NCBI RefSeq assembly: GCF_051857545.1
Contig: NZ_JBPZHB010000011.1
Span: 124,001-188,000, forward strand
DNA length: 64,000 nt
Direction: 5' to 3'
Source of the DNA: Larkinella sp051857545
GTDB lineage: Bacteria; Bacteroidota; Bacteroidia; Cytophagales; Spirosomataceae
In this document: one piece after another, positions 41,328-49,325 of the stretch
Layout of the letters: each line of letters begins with the position of its first letter
How positions within the stretch are numbered: the stretch's first letter is position 1
The notes under the pieces: generated by a model
What the model was told of the DNA's origin: nothing
The model's input: the letters and a program-made list of their open reading frames with translations, nothing else
Databases searched by the model: none
Position numbers and translations under genes: made by a program

Positions 41328-41828
41328 ATGTGCAAGAAACTTGCTTTTATCCTCAGCACGGCCTTCCTGATGCTGCTGTGCAGCGATCGTGTGCAGGCCC
41401 AGAAAGCCTTTGAGCAGGGCCGGATTGTTGGCACCGCCGGTTTGCTCCTGGAAAACAATGCTACACCCGTTACGTTAGCCGTTGAATATGGCGTTACGGA
41501 TGAGATCGGGATCGCTGGTAAAGTGGTTTATCAGTCAAACAAGGGCTACAGTGCCTATTCGATTGGCGTGCTGGGCAACTACCATCTGGCCAAAGCTTTT
41601 TCGGTTATAGGCAATAAACTTGACCCTTTCCTGGGCATTCACATCGCCAAACCCTTTGCGTCGCGGGATGGGCGAACGGACTCCGGAAACGTTTTTGCCG
41701 GTGCCCAACTCGGTGCCCGGTATCTGGTCAATGAACGGATTGGCCCGTATGCGCAGCTCAATCTTGGACTCGTCAATTCGGCCGGTTCCAGCTTCGAACT
41801 CGGTGCAGCCTTTAAATTCGGGAGGTAA
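41328..41828 (+). CDS. Outer-membrane beta-barrel protein
   Basis: 166 residues from the ATG at 41328 (MCKKLAFILSTAFL, signal cleavage near VQAQ). The rest is amphipathic beta-strands such as TLAVEYGVTDEIGIAGKVVY and AQLGARYLVNERIGPYAQLN, ending ELGAAFKFGR. The size suits an eight-stranded barrel in the outer membrane. The function is unknown. It lies 33 bases after the lipoprotein gene at 40842 and 54 bases before the next gene, consistent with a common transcript. Confidence 0.8.
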   Translation: MCKKLAFILSTAFLMLLCSDRVQAQKAFEQGRIVGTAGLLLENNATPVTLAVEYGVTDEIGIAGKVVYQSNKGYSAYSIGVLGNYHLAKAFSVIGNKLDPFLGIHIAKPFASRDGRTDSGNVFAGAQLGARYLVNERIGPYAQLNLGLVNSAGSSFELGAAFKFGR

Positions 41829-41882
41829 AGCGACCTGGACCGTTCATTTTATATCTCCCTGTCAACTCAAAACGCTACGGCT

Positions 41883-42302
41883 ATGAAAATCTGGATTAGT
41901 TTTTTGCTCCTCGTTTCCTCACTGGCTCTGGCTCAGTCCGAAGAACCGCTCAAAAAGGGAAATACCGTTTATGTCGAATCGTTGTCGAAAAACGAAAATA
42001 GCCAGGAAACGCTGAAAGCTTTTGTCGATCAGCTTCAGGAATGGGGCCATTGGAAAGTAGCCGCCAACAAATCCTCGGCTGATTTCATCATCAAGTTAAA
42101 CCTCGAAGCCAGCAGAGGCATCCGGGTTACGTCCTGGGGAGGCACCTCGATGGCCTGTAGTGCCCGGTTCTACGACAAAGCCGATGTGCTGCTCTGGGAA
42201 ACGGACACCTACAGAGCCAGCCCCAACGGCACCAACGGGTTTAACGCCAAACGGGCTGCGGCCCGTAAGCTGGTGAATGCCATTGAAAAAAAATACCGGT
42301 AA
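41883..42302 (+). CDS. Secreted protein of unknown function
   Basis: 139 residues with a signal peptide (MKIWISFLLLVSSLALAQ). The mature part has helix text with SSADFIIKLNLEASRG and beta-strands TSWGGTSMACSARFYD, and ends with a basic helix (AKRAAARKLVNAIEKKYR). No family is recognised with certainty. It is the last of the three-gene run behind the palindromic promoter at 40769 and is closed by the hairpin near 42366. Confidence 0.72.
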   Translation: MKIWISFLLLVSSLALAQSEEPLKKGNTVYVESLSKNENSQETLKAFVDQLQEWGHWKVAANKSSADFIIKLNLEASRGIRVTSWGGTSMACSARFYDKADVLLWETDTYRASPNGTNGFNAKRAAARKLVNAIEKKYR

Positions 42303-42365
42303 GTTCACACGATAGCCTTTGCCAGAATCGGCAAACACCTGACCAGGTGCTTCCGGTTAGTACAT

Positions 42366-42396
42366 AAAAACCGGCCTGTTCCAGGTCGGTTTTTTC
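42366..42396 (+). terminator. Terminator after the three-gene envelope run
   Basis: AAAACCGGCCTG pairs with AGGTCGGTTTT (one G-T position) around a short loop, followed by six T. It lies 64 bases after the stop at 42302. Confidence 0.75.
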
Positions 42397-42635
42397 TATG
42401 TCAGACCCAACTTTTCCGCTCTACTCACGACTGTTCATACGCGCAAATTACTTGTATTTTCCGTAGTTAAACCGGTCATTTTGCGATCTAAATCTGTACT
42501 TATTTTGTTATCTAGGCGTATCCCAATTCATGCGATTAATTGAACCCGAGCGGCTTTTTCCAGCGGCAGGTTTTCACGGTTTCATGATGGGGCTGATACG
42601 GTTTTACGCTTCTATTTATTACAACAACAGATACC

Positions 42636-42809
42636 ATGAAAAAGCGCATTGAACTTGAGCTAACGGCAAACGAAGCGCAGATGCTGGCCTTCCTGCTGCA
42701 CACGGTTACCGACCAGTTCCACGCCAGTAAAGTCCTTCGTGACCGGGCCAAAATCAGTCTAAAAGATTTACGAACTGCCGAAACGGTGCGGAGAAAGCTA
42801 ACGCATTAA
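42636..42809 (+). CDS. Small basic protein of unknown function
   Basis: 57 residues from the ATG at 42636. The composition is Lys/Arg-rich with the helical text ANEAQMLAFLLHTVTDQF and a basic C-terminus (KDLRTAETVRRKLTH). No family is recognised, and translation is supported only by an uninterrupted frame with sensible codon use. The 333-base gap before it (42303-42635) holds the terminator and nothing else recognisable. Confidence 0.5.
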   Translation: MKKRIELELTANEAQMLAFLLHTVTDQFHASKVLRDRAKISLKDLRTAETVRRKLTH

Positions 42810-42876
42810 ATAAAACCGGAACCGTACCGGGAAAATCTTTGACGGCATTCGTTAAAACCGCCTGACGCTTGCCCTT

Positions 42877-43626
42877 TTAACGTTTGGAAGCCGCGTGCTT
42901 CTCCAGCAACCGCAGCGTATGGTCCAGGGATTTCGGATCACTCCATTCTTCATGACCCGGCACTACAATTTTTGCCGTGCCAAACCGGCTTTTTACCCGT
43001 TGAATGGAATTCGCCCATTCCTTCAGGTTGGCGTCGGCGAGGTTGCCCATCCCGAAAGCAGCCACACTTTTGACGAAACAGCCGCCGTGCAGAATCTGCT
43101 GCTTCGGCAACCAGACCACAATGTTGTCGCTCGTGTGCCCTTCGCCCGGAAAATAACAGCGGATGGGTTCCTGCCCGATGGTAAACGTGGTATCGTTTGG
43201 TACGATGGCTTCGGGAGCCTCATAACCCAGTTTTACCGATTTTTGGGCCGTCAAGGGGGTACTGATCACACGGACCCCGGCTTTCCGGAGTTCGGCAATC
43301 CCGCCGACGCGGTCTTCGTGGGCGTGCGTGACAATGCAAAGCCGAACGGGCTGACGCAGGCTGTCGGCCACCCACTGGAGCAATTGCCGGGTGTTGTCGG
43401 TATTGCCATCGCTGTCCCAACCCGAATCCACGAGCACAACACCATCTTTTGTTTTAATAATCAGTCCGTTAGAGGGAACACTGGTGTTCTGATAAACCCC
43501 GTAGGTCGTATGAACGAGAACCTTATCATTCAGGGGCGTTACCTTGAGTTTCGGTTTTTGCGACGATTGAGCCGAGGTCTGACGCTGGAACAGAAGAGCA
43601 AAAACAAGTGCTGTCAGGATGCGCAT
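42877..43626 (-). CDS. Subclass B1 metallo-beta-lactamase
   Basis: 249 residues from the ATG at 43626, which begins a signal peptide (MRILTALVFALLFQ); the longer reading to 43755 adds an unsupported 43 residues. Zinc ligands read in order: THAHEDRVGG (His101, His103, Asp105), GEGHTSDN (His164), GGCFVKS (Cys183) and VPGHEEW (His225). This His-His-His/Asp-Cys-His set is diagnostic of subclass B1, the group that hydrolyses carbapenems. The protein should be periplasmic. It is a single gene next to a divergent M28 peptidase and appears chromosomal. Clinical relevance is not implied. Confidence 0.92.
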   Translation of the reverse strand: MRILTALVFALLFQRQTSAQSSQKPKLKVTPLNDKVLVHTTYGVYQNTSVPSNGLIIKTKDGVVLVDSGWDSDGNTDNTRQLLQWVADSLRQPVRLCIVTHAHEDRVGGIAELRKAGVRVISTPLTAQKSVKLGYEAPEAIVPNDTTFTIGQEPIRCYFPGEGHTSDNIVVWLPKQQILHGGCFVKSVAAFGMGNLADANLKEWANSIQRVKSRFGTAKIVVPGHEEWSDPKSLDHTLRLLEKHAASKR

Positions 43627-43775
43627 GAAGTAGAAAACAGCTTGATGAAGGAATTGATTCGTTGGTGAAAAAGCGGTGATACCTGATAACAAAGTTGCGA
43701 AAATGTTTTCAATCTGAAACCATTGCAATAAGGCTCTGTGCTTCAAAACCGGCAAAATCCGCTACTTTTACGGGC

Positions 43776-44708
43776 ATGAACTACCGATTTTTTGCTTTAT
43801 TTCTTCTGTTAACCGTTCCGGTTCTTGCGCAGGAGCCATCGGCCAGCCGCATTACCCGACACATCAAAAAACTGGCTTCCGACCAAATGAAAGGCCGGGG
43901 TACCGGCAGTCGTGAAAATGCCAAAGCCGCGGCCTACATTGCCCGGCATTTCCGAAAATACGGTCTGAAACCGCTGGGGGAAGACGGTTTTTACCAGCCT
44001 TTTACGGCCAAAATTCGGCGCGTGGTGGTGCCCGACAGCCTCCGCAAAGCCGCCAACGTCATTGGATTTCTGGACAACGGCGCGGAGCATACCATCGTGA
44101 TCGGCGCGCACTACGACCACCTGGGCCTGGGCGATCAGGGCAGTTCGCTGGACGCCAACCCGCGGGGACAGATTCACAACGGGGCCGACGACAATGCCTC
44201 AGGCGTGGCCGGTTTGCTGGAACTGGCGCAGTATTACGCAAAAAATTCGGAGAAAGAACCGTACAATTTTCTGTTCATGGCGTTCGGCGCGGAAGAACTG
44301 GGGTTGCTGGGTTCGCGGCATTTCCTGAACCACCCCACCCTGCCGCTGGACCGGATGAACTTCATGGTGTGTATGGACATGATCGGCCGGTATAACCCGG
44401 AACGCGGCATCGGCATCGGAGGCTACGGAACCGCCGACGCCTGGCCGACGGTTTTCAAAGAAGTCACCGCCGGGGTAAAATTTTTCACCGACCGGGCCGG
44501 CAACGGCGGTTCCGATAATGCGGCTTTTTACGCCAAAAAAATTCCCGTGCTGTTCTTCCACACCGGCGGTCATCCGGATTACCACAAACCCAGTGACGAT
44601 GCCGAGAAAATAGACGCCAAAGCCGAGGAGGAAATTCTGCGTCTGGAAATCAAACTGATCGACAAGGCCATGAAGCTGCCGAAGATGACATTCACCCCGG
44701 TTCAGTAA
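43776..44708 (+). CDS. M28-family zinc aminopeptidase/carboxypeptidase, secreted
   Basis: 310 residues from the ATG at 43776 (MNYRFFALFLLLTVPVLAQ, a clear signal peptide). Zinc ligands appear as HYDHLGLG and NGADDNASG with FGAEELGLLGS supplying the Glu, then HTGGHPDYHKPSDDAEKI, all typical of M28 metallopeptidases. These remove amino acids from peptide ends outside the cytoplasm. It lies divergent from the metallo-beta-lactamase and 108 bases upstream of the serine-hydrolase gene, which is on the same strand. Confidence 0.9.
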   Translation: MNYRFFALFLLLTVPVLAQEPSASRITRHIKKLASDQMKGRGTGSRENAKAAAYIARHFRKYGLKPLGEDGFYQPFTAKIRRVVVPDSLRKAANVIGFLDNGAEHTIVIGAHYDHLGLGDQGSSLDANPRGQIHNGADDNASGVAGLLELAQYYAKNSEKEPYNFLFMAFGAEELGLLGSRHFLNHPTLPLDRMNFMVCMDMIGRYNPERGIGIGGYGTADAWPTVFKEVTAGVKFFTDRAGNGGSDNAAFYAKKIPVLFFHTGGHPDYHKPSDDAEKIDAKAEEEILRLEIKLIDKAMKLPKMTFTPVQ

Positions 44709-44816
44709 GCTACCCGGCGAACGATTCTGTCCTGGCAGAGTATGGCCGGAACCAAAGCGACTTTCTACTGAAAATGCGCAATTGACAGCGTTGGCCCACG
44801 TAGAAAGACCTCCGGC

Positions 44817-46691
44817 ATGACCTTCCCCCAACAAATTCGTTATACGTTTTTCCTTTTTTGCTTCCTTTTCGTTCATCTGACCGGAAAAAGCCAGGAAAAA
44901 CCAAAGTCCCCCAAAACCATTCCGGAACTTCAACGGGCGATTGAAAACGTGCTGAAAGAAACCGGGACCCCGGCGGTCGGGGTGGCTTTGGTGAACGGAG
45001 ACAGTACGGTTTGGGTGGCCGGTTTGGGAAAAGCCAATCTGGAAAAAAACACAAAGGCTACCGCTACGACGCTGTTCCGCATTGGTTCGGTGTCGAAAAT
45101 GTTCGTTTCGCTGGCGATTCTGAAGCTCCAGGAAGAAGGCCGGATAAGTCTGAAAGACAAGGTCCGGGATTTAGCTCCCGAAATCGCTTACGTTAACCCC
45201 TGGGAAAAAACCGCTCCGATTCGGGTGGAGCATCTGCTGGAACACACCACGGGCTGGGACGATATGCACATGGCAGATTACGCCCTCAACGATCCAACCC
45301 TTACGCTGAAACAGGGACTCGATTTTCTGCCGGGCACCCGGACATCCCGCTGGATGCCGGGCACACGAATGGCCTACAGCAATTCAGGTCCGCCGGTGGC
45401 CGCTTACATCATCGAAAAACGGACGGGCCAGCGTTTTGAAGACTACATACAGACTCATTTTTTTCAACCGCTGGGCATGACAACGGCGACCTATTTTGCG
45501 TCGGAGCTTTACCGGCAACGGGGGGCCACCCTCTACGTGAACAACGATCCCCAGCCGTATTGGAACATCAGCGTTCGTCCGTCGGGGGCCATTAATGCGT
45601 CACCGCTGGATATGGCCCGGATGCTGCGTTTTTTTGTCAACCGGGGTCAGGTTGGTGGCCGGCAACTCGTGCGTGAAGCCTCCCTGAAACGCATGGAAAC
45701 TCCCTCCACCACCACGGGCGCCCGGGCGGGTCTGGACTACGGATACGGTTTGGCCAACTATTCGACCCCGTATAAGCAGTTTGTGTACCGATCCCACTCA
45801 GGCGGGGTGAACGGCGGACTGACGGATTTTGCATATCTCCCGACCCACCGTGTGGGCTATGCCATTATGATCAATGCCGCAAACGGAAATGCCCTTTCCC
45901 AGATCGGGAACCTGATCCGGAGTTTTCAGACCGCCCCTTTTCAGACCGATTCGACCCGCAAAAAACCGGTGGATCGAAAGCTCGATGATGCGATCTCGGG
46001 CTATTATGTTCCGATCAATCCGCGGGTGCAAAAGATGTATTTTCAACAGCGGATTGTGGATGTAAAGCGCCTTTGGCGGAACGGAAATTTTCTTTTTAGC
46101 CGAAACCTGTTCGGGGGCGGTTTAGAAACCCACGTCGCCCTGACCGACCGGCAGTATGCCTCACCCGAAACCGGGAAAATCAGTGTGGTGCAGGTACAGG
46201 ACCCGCTGGCGGGGGAAGTCGTTCACGTGGGCAGTCTGGCTCTGCTGCGGATTTCACCGGTTCTGGCCTTCGGTCAATACCTGCTCAGTATCCTCTGGAT
46301 CCTGTATCTGCTGGGTTCGGTAATTTTCGGCAGCATCTGGTTGATCCGATACTGGAGGACCAGCCAGGGCCGTAAGGAGACACGCAACGTTATTTTGTGG
46401 CCTTTTCTGACGAGTCTGCTTTTTGTGGTGACCACGATTCTGGGCATCATCGGCGGGCAGGATCCAATGGAACGGCTGGGAAAGATGGGGTTTCTATCGG
46501 TTTCCGCGCTGGTATTGTCCATTCTTTTTGCCCTGGCGGCCGTCTGGTCCGTCATCACGTTGATCCGGGAACGGAAAGCCAGCCTGAACAGAACACTTTA
46601 CTGGCACATGGTCGTGCTGTCGGTTCTCCATATCATGGCCACCGGGTATCTAACGTGGTTTGGGGCCATTGGCGTACCAAGCTGGCAGTAA
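44817..46691 (+). CDS. Membrane-bound serine beta-lactamase-like hydrolase (class C/PBP type)
   Basis: 624 residues with a signal-type N-terminus. The catalytic domain carries SxxK as SVSK (Ser91, Lys94), then YSNSG (Tyr187, Asn189), the class C and esterase pattern. After about residue 470 come four to five hydrophobic helices (LLSILWILYLLGSVIFGSIW and others), so the enzyme part is anchored at the periplasmic face of the inner membrane. Related proteins are D-alanyl-D-alanine carboxypeptidase-like or esterases, and most show little beta-lactamase activity. It follows the M28 peptidase gene at a 108-base distance and precedes the aldo/keto reductase by a terminator. Confidence 0.88.
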   Translation: MTFPQQIRYTFFLFCFLFVHLTGKSQEKPKSPKTIPELQRAIENVLKETGTPAVGVALVNGDSTVWVAGLGKANLEKNTKATATTLFRIGSVSKMFVSLAILKLQEEGRISLKDKVRDLAPEIAYVNPWEKTAPIRVEHLLEHTTGWDDMHMADYALNDPTLTLKQGLDFLPGTRTSRWMPGTRMAYSNSGPPVAAYIIEKRTGQRFEDYIQTHFFQPLGMTTATYFASELYRQRGATLYVNNDPQPYWNISVRPSGAINASPLDMARMLRFFVNRGQVGGRQLVREASLKRMETPSTTTGARAGLDYGYGLANYSTPYKQFVYRSHSGGVNGGLTDFAYLPTHRVGYAIMINAANGNALSQIGNLIRSFQTAPFQTDSTRKKPVDRKLDDAISGYYVPINPRVQKMYFQQRIVDVKRLWRNGNFLFSRNLFGGGLETHVALTDRQYASPETGKISVVQVQDPLAGEVVHVGSLALLRISPVLAFGQYLLSILWILYLLGSVIFGSIWLIRYWRTSQGRKETRNVILWPFLTSLLFVVTTILGIIGGQDPMERLGKMGFLSVSALVLSILFALAAVWSVITLIRERKASLNRTLYWHMVVLSVLHIMATGYLTWFGAIGVPSWQ

Positions 46692-46712
46692 CGCCCATCC
46701 GTCAGGCAGAAA

Positions 46713-46745
46713 AAACGGATCGAAATCCGTTCGATCCGTTTCCTC
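46713..46745 (+). terminator. Terminator after the serine hydrolase gene
   Basis: A 12-bp perfect stem (46713-46724 with 46730-46741, AAACGGATCGAA and complement) has a five-base loop and T-rich sequence beyond. Confidence 0.8.
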
Positions 46746-46844
46746 ATTTTGGATACAACATCAAGAGATCTGGTTACTTTTTCGGAGATGAACTGTCGCA
46801 CCTTTGCAGCGTCAATAGTTGACTCCGATTTAACAAGAGAACTT

Positions 46845-47855
46845 ATGAGCAGTATTCAAAAAACGAAACTAGGCAGTCTGGGGCTTGTCGTTCCGGCCAT
46901 TGGACTGGGTTGCATGGGCATGACGCAGATTGCGGGCATGGATATTTACGGAAAAGCCGACGAAGCCGAATCCATTGCGACCATTCACCGCTCGCTCGAA
47001 CTGGGCGGCAATTTTCTGGATACGGCGGACTTGTACGGCCCACTCGCCAACGAACGGCTCGTGGCCAAAGCCATCCGGGGAAACCGGGATCAGTATGTGA
47101 TTGCCACCAAGTTTGGCTACGAGATCGACGATAATGAGCAACTGACCTGGCGGATCAACGGCCAGCGGGACTATGTCAAAAAAGCCGTCGAGCGTTCGCT
47201 GAAAAACCTGGGAACCGACTACATCGACCTTTATTATCTCCACCGTCTGGACCCCAACACGCCGATTGAAGAAACCGTAGGCGCGATGGCCGAGCTGGTT
47301 CAGGAAGGGAAAATCGGGTACATCGGGTTGTCGGAAGTGGGTTCGGAAACCATTCGGAAGGCGCACAACGTTCATCCCCTGACGGCGGTCCAGACCGAGT
47401 ATTCCCTGTTTGAACGCAGTGTGGAGGAAGACGGTATTCTGGCAACGATTCAGGAACTGGGCATCGGTTTTGTGGCCTATTCGCCGTTAGGACGCGGATT
47501 TCTGTCCGGCGACATTCAGACACCAGATGATTTTCCCGCCAACGATTTCCGCCGGAGCATTCCCCGCTTTCAGGGGGAGCAGTTTCACAAAAACATTGAG
47601 CTGGTGAACGAGATCAAGAAACTGGCCGCTGAAAAAGACATTACGCCGTCGCAACTGGCCATTGCTTGGGTGATTGCCAAAGGCTTCTTGCCCATTCCGG
47701 GTACCAAACGCGTGAAATACGTAGAGCAGAATCTGGCGGCCACCGGCATCACGCTGAGTGCTGACGAACTGGCCCGGCTGGAAGCCATCATTCCGCTGGG
47801 AACGCCAACCGGCGACCGGTATGACGCTGGAGGAATGGCGATGGTAAACTTATAA
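46845..47855 (+). CDS. Aldo/keto reductase
   Basis: 336 residues from the ATG at 46845, which begins MSSIQKTKLGSLGLVVPAIG, the standard AKR opening; the longer reading to 46749 overlaps the terminator. The catalytic tetrad is visible as FLDTADLYGP (Asp, Tyr), ATKFGYE (Lys) and YYLHRLDP (His). The C-terminal LPIPGTKRVKYVEQN binds NADPH, as in AKR13-type members. Substrates are usually aldehydes or ketones, not predictable here. It precedes an AraC-type regulator after a terminator, a common pair in which the regulator responds to a carbonyl compound. Confidence 0.92.
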   Translation: MSSIQKTKLGSLGLVVPAIGLGCMGMTQIAGMDIYGKADEAESIATIHRSLELGGNFLDTADLYGPLANERLVAKAIRGNRDQYVIATKFGYEIDDNEQLTWRINGQRDYVKKAVERSLKNLGTDYIDLYYLHRLDPNTPIEETVGAMAELVQEGKIGYIGLSEVGSETIRKAHNVHPLTAVQTEYSLFERSVEEDGILATIQELGIGFVAYSPLGRGFLSGDIQTPDDFPANDFRRSIPRFQGEQFHKNIELVNEIKKLAAEKDITPSQLAIAWVIAKGFLPIPGTKRVKYVEQNLAATGITLSADELARLEAIIPLGTPTGDRYDAGGMAMVNL

Positions 47856-47874
47856 ATAAAAGTAGAAAGGCAAC

Positions 47875-47912
47875 CCGGAAAAGCATTGCCAAAAAATGCT
47901 TTTCCGGTTCTT
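47875..47912 (+). terminator. Terminator between the reductase and AraC genes
   Basis: CCGGAAAAGCATT (47875-47887) pairs perfectly with 47895-47907 around a seven-base loop, then a T-rich run. An ATG at 47896 lies inside this hairpin, so the AraC start is set at 47929. Confidence 0.8.
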
Positions 47913-47928
47913 TAAAAACGAAACCGGC

Positions 47929-48849
47929 ATGAAAAAGAACGACCGTTCTCCCTATTTTATCAGTTCAATCGCTGAATTACACCGGATTTTGGAGTTACCC
48001 AAACCAGAACACCCGCTGGTGAGCGTGATTAATTTCGAAGAAATAACCTGCTATACGGATGAAAGCATGAGAAGCCTTATTTACAATTTTTACTCGATCT
48101 GCATTAAAAAAGGATTCAAAGGAAAATTAAAGTATGGTCAGAACTATTATGATTTCGACGAAGGGATCATGACGTTCTTTTCACCGGGGCAAGTCATTAC
48201 CACGGATATCACGGATGAACTGGCACTTTCGGGTTGGTGGCTGGTGGTGCATTCCGATTACATCCGGAATTACCAGTTGGCAAAATCCATCCGCAATTAC
48301 GGTTTTTTTTCGTATGCCGCGAATGAAGCCCTGCATCTTTCCGAAAAAGAAGAAGCAATGGCCACCACCATTATGAAGAATATCGAACAGGAATATCGTT
48401 CGAATATTGACTCCTACAGTCAGGATGTTATTGTTTCGCACATTGAATTATTGCTTAATTATTCAAACCGGTTCTACAACCGGCAGTTCATCACCCGAAA
48501 GGCTGCCAACCATGATTTGCTGATCAAGCTGGAAGCGCTCTTAGCGGATTATTTTTCCGGCGAGAAAGTGCAGCAACTGGGGCTGCCGACGGTACACTAC
48601 ATTTCGGAACAACTCGCCATTTCGCCCAATTATTTAAGCGACCTGCTGCGCAACCTGACGGGCCAGAGCACCCAGCAGCACATCCACAATAAACTGATCG
48701 AAAAAGCACAGGAAATTCTGACGACCACTTCCCTCTCGGTGAGCGAAATTGCGTATCAACTCGGTTTTGAATACCCGCAGTCATTCAGCAAACTGTTCAA
48801 GAATAAAACGAATCTCTCTCCGCTCGAATTCCGGCATACATTCAACTAG
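47929..48849 (+). CDS. AraC-family transcriptional regulator
   Basis: 306 residues. The start at 47929 was chosen because the ATG at 47896 lies in a terminator stem. The N-terminal part (about 1-180) has helix and sheet text such as ISSIAELHRILELPKPEHPL and GQVITTDITDELALSGWWLV, matching the cupin-like sensing domain of this Bacteroidota group. The C-terminal helix-turn-helix pair reads EQLAISPNYLSDLLRNLTG and LSVSEIAYQLGFEYPQSFSK. It probably controls the aldo/keto reductase upstream or a similar target. The effector is unknown. Confidence 0.9.
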   Translation: MKKNDRSPYFISSIAELHRILELPKPEHPLVSVINFEEITCYTDESMRSLIYNFYSICIKKGFKGKLKYGQNYYDFDEGIMTFFSPGQVITTDITDELALSGWWLVVHSDYIRNYQLAKSIRNYGFFSYAANEALHLSEKEEAMATTIMKNIEQEYRSNIDSYSQDVIVSHIELLLNYSNRFYNRQFITRKAANHDLLIKLEALLADYFSGEKVQQLGLPTVHYISEQLAISPNYLSDLLRNLTGQSTQQHIHNKLIEKAQEILTTTSLSVSEIAYQLGFEYPQSFSKLFKNKTNLSPLEFRHTFN

Positions 48850-49325
48850 ATTTCCGAAGTAATAGGAATGCATTGCCGGAGCATGTCGTAACCGAAGCCT
48901 ATTACGACATGCGCTTTATTCATTCTTTCTACCATAAATTTTGTCTTGTAGTAAGTCAATTTAAAATTGCTTTTACAAGCAATTTTTATGACATACAAAA
49001 CGCTATTATCGGACAAAAACATCCACCTCTACAATCGGAATAGTTATACCGTTTGATAACTTAACCCGAATTACCCTTTTAAATGATGCAGTTCTTAGTC
49101 ACCCGGTCACGCCATTTAGTCTGCCGAATGAAGCTTTTGGGTATAGGCCGATAATTCACTTCCTCTCCTGGTAAAGAATCAATGTACCATCCTATAAATA
49201 AATTCTATATTTGTAGTAGTATATGACGCAGAAATAGAACTTATTCCGTTTGAGAAGCCTGTTTAGCCGTCATATAGCTTTTAACCTCTTTTATATCACT
49301 CCTTACTTAAAATTTTTCTCGCGTT
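48850..49325. other. Non-coding stretch with two hairpins
   Basis: No gene is supported in these 476 bases. GCATGTCGTAA (48881-48891) pairs with 48902-48912, close after the AraC stop, and could terminate it. AAAATTGCTT (48963-48972) pairs with 48977-48986 and is followed by T-rich sequence. The -7 box of the CotH gene lies at 49206-49213. Confidence 0.7.
49206..49213 (+). promoter_or_regulatory. Bacteroidota -7 box for the CotH gene
   Basis: TATATTTG is a full TAnnTTTG match, giving a leader of about 107 bases before the ATG at 49326. No clear -33 TTG was found. Confidence 0.45.

Noticed and set aside
46845..46860. Promoter with CACCTTTG just upstream of the reductase gene
   Set aside because: The box lacks the first T of TAnnTTTG and no -33 was found.
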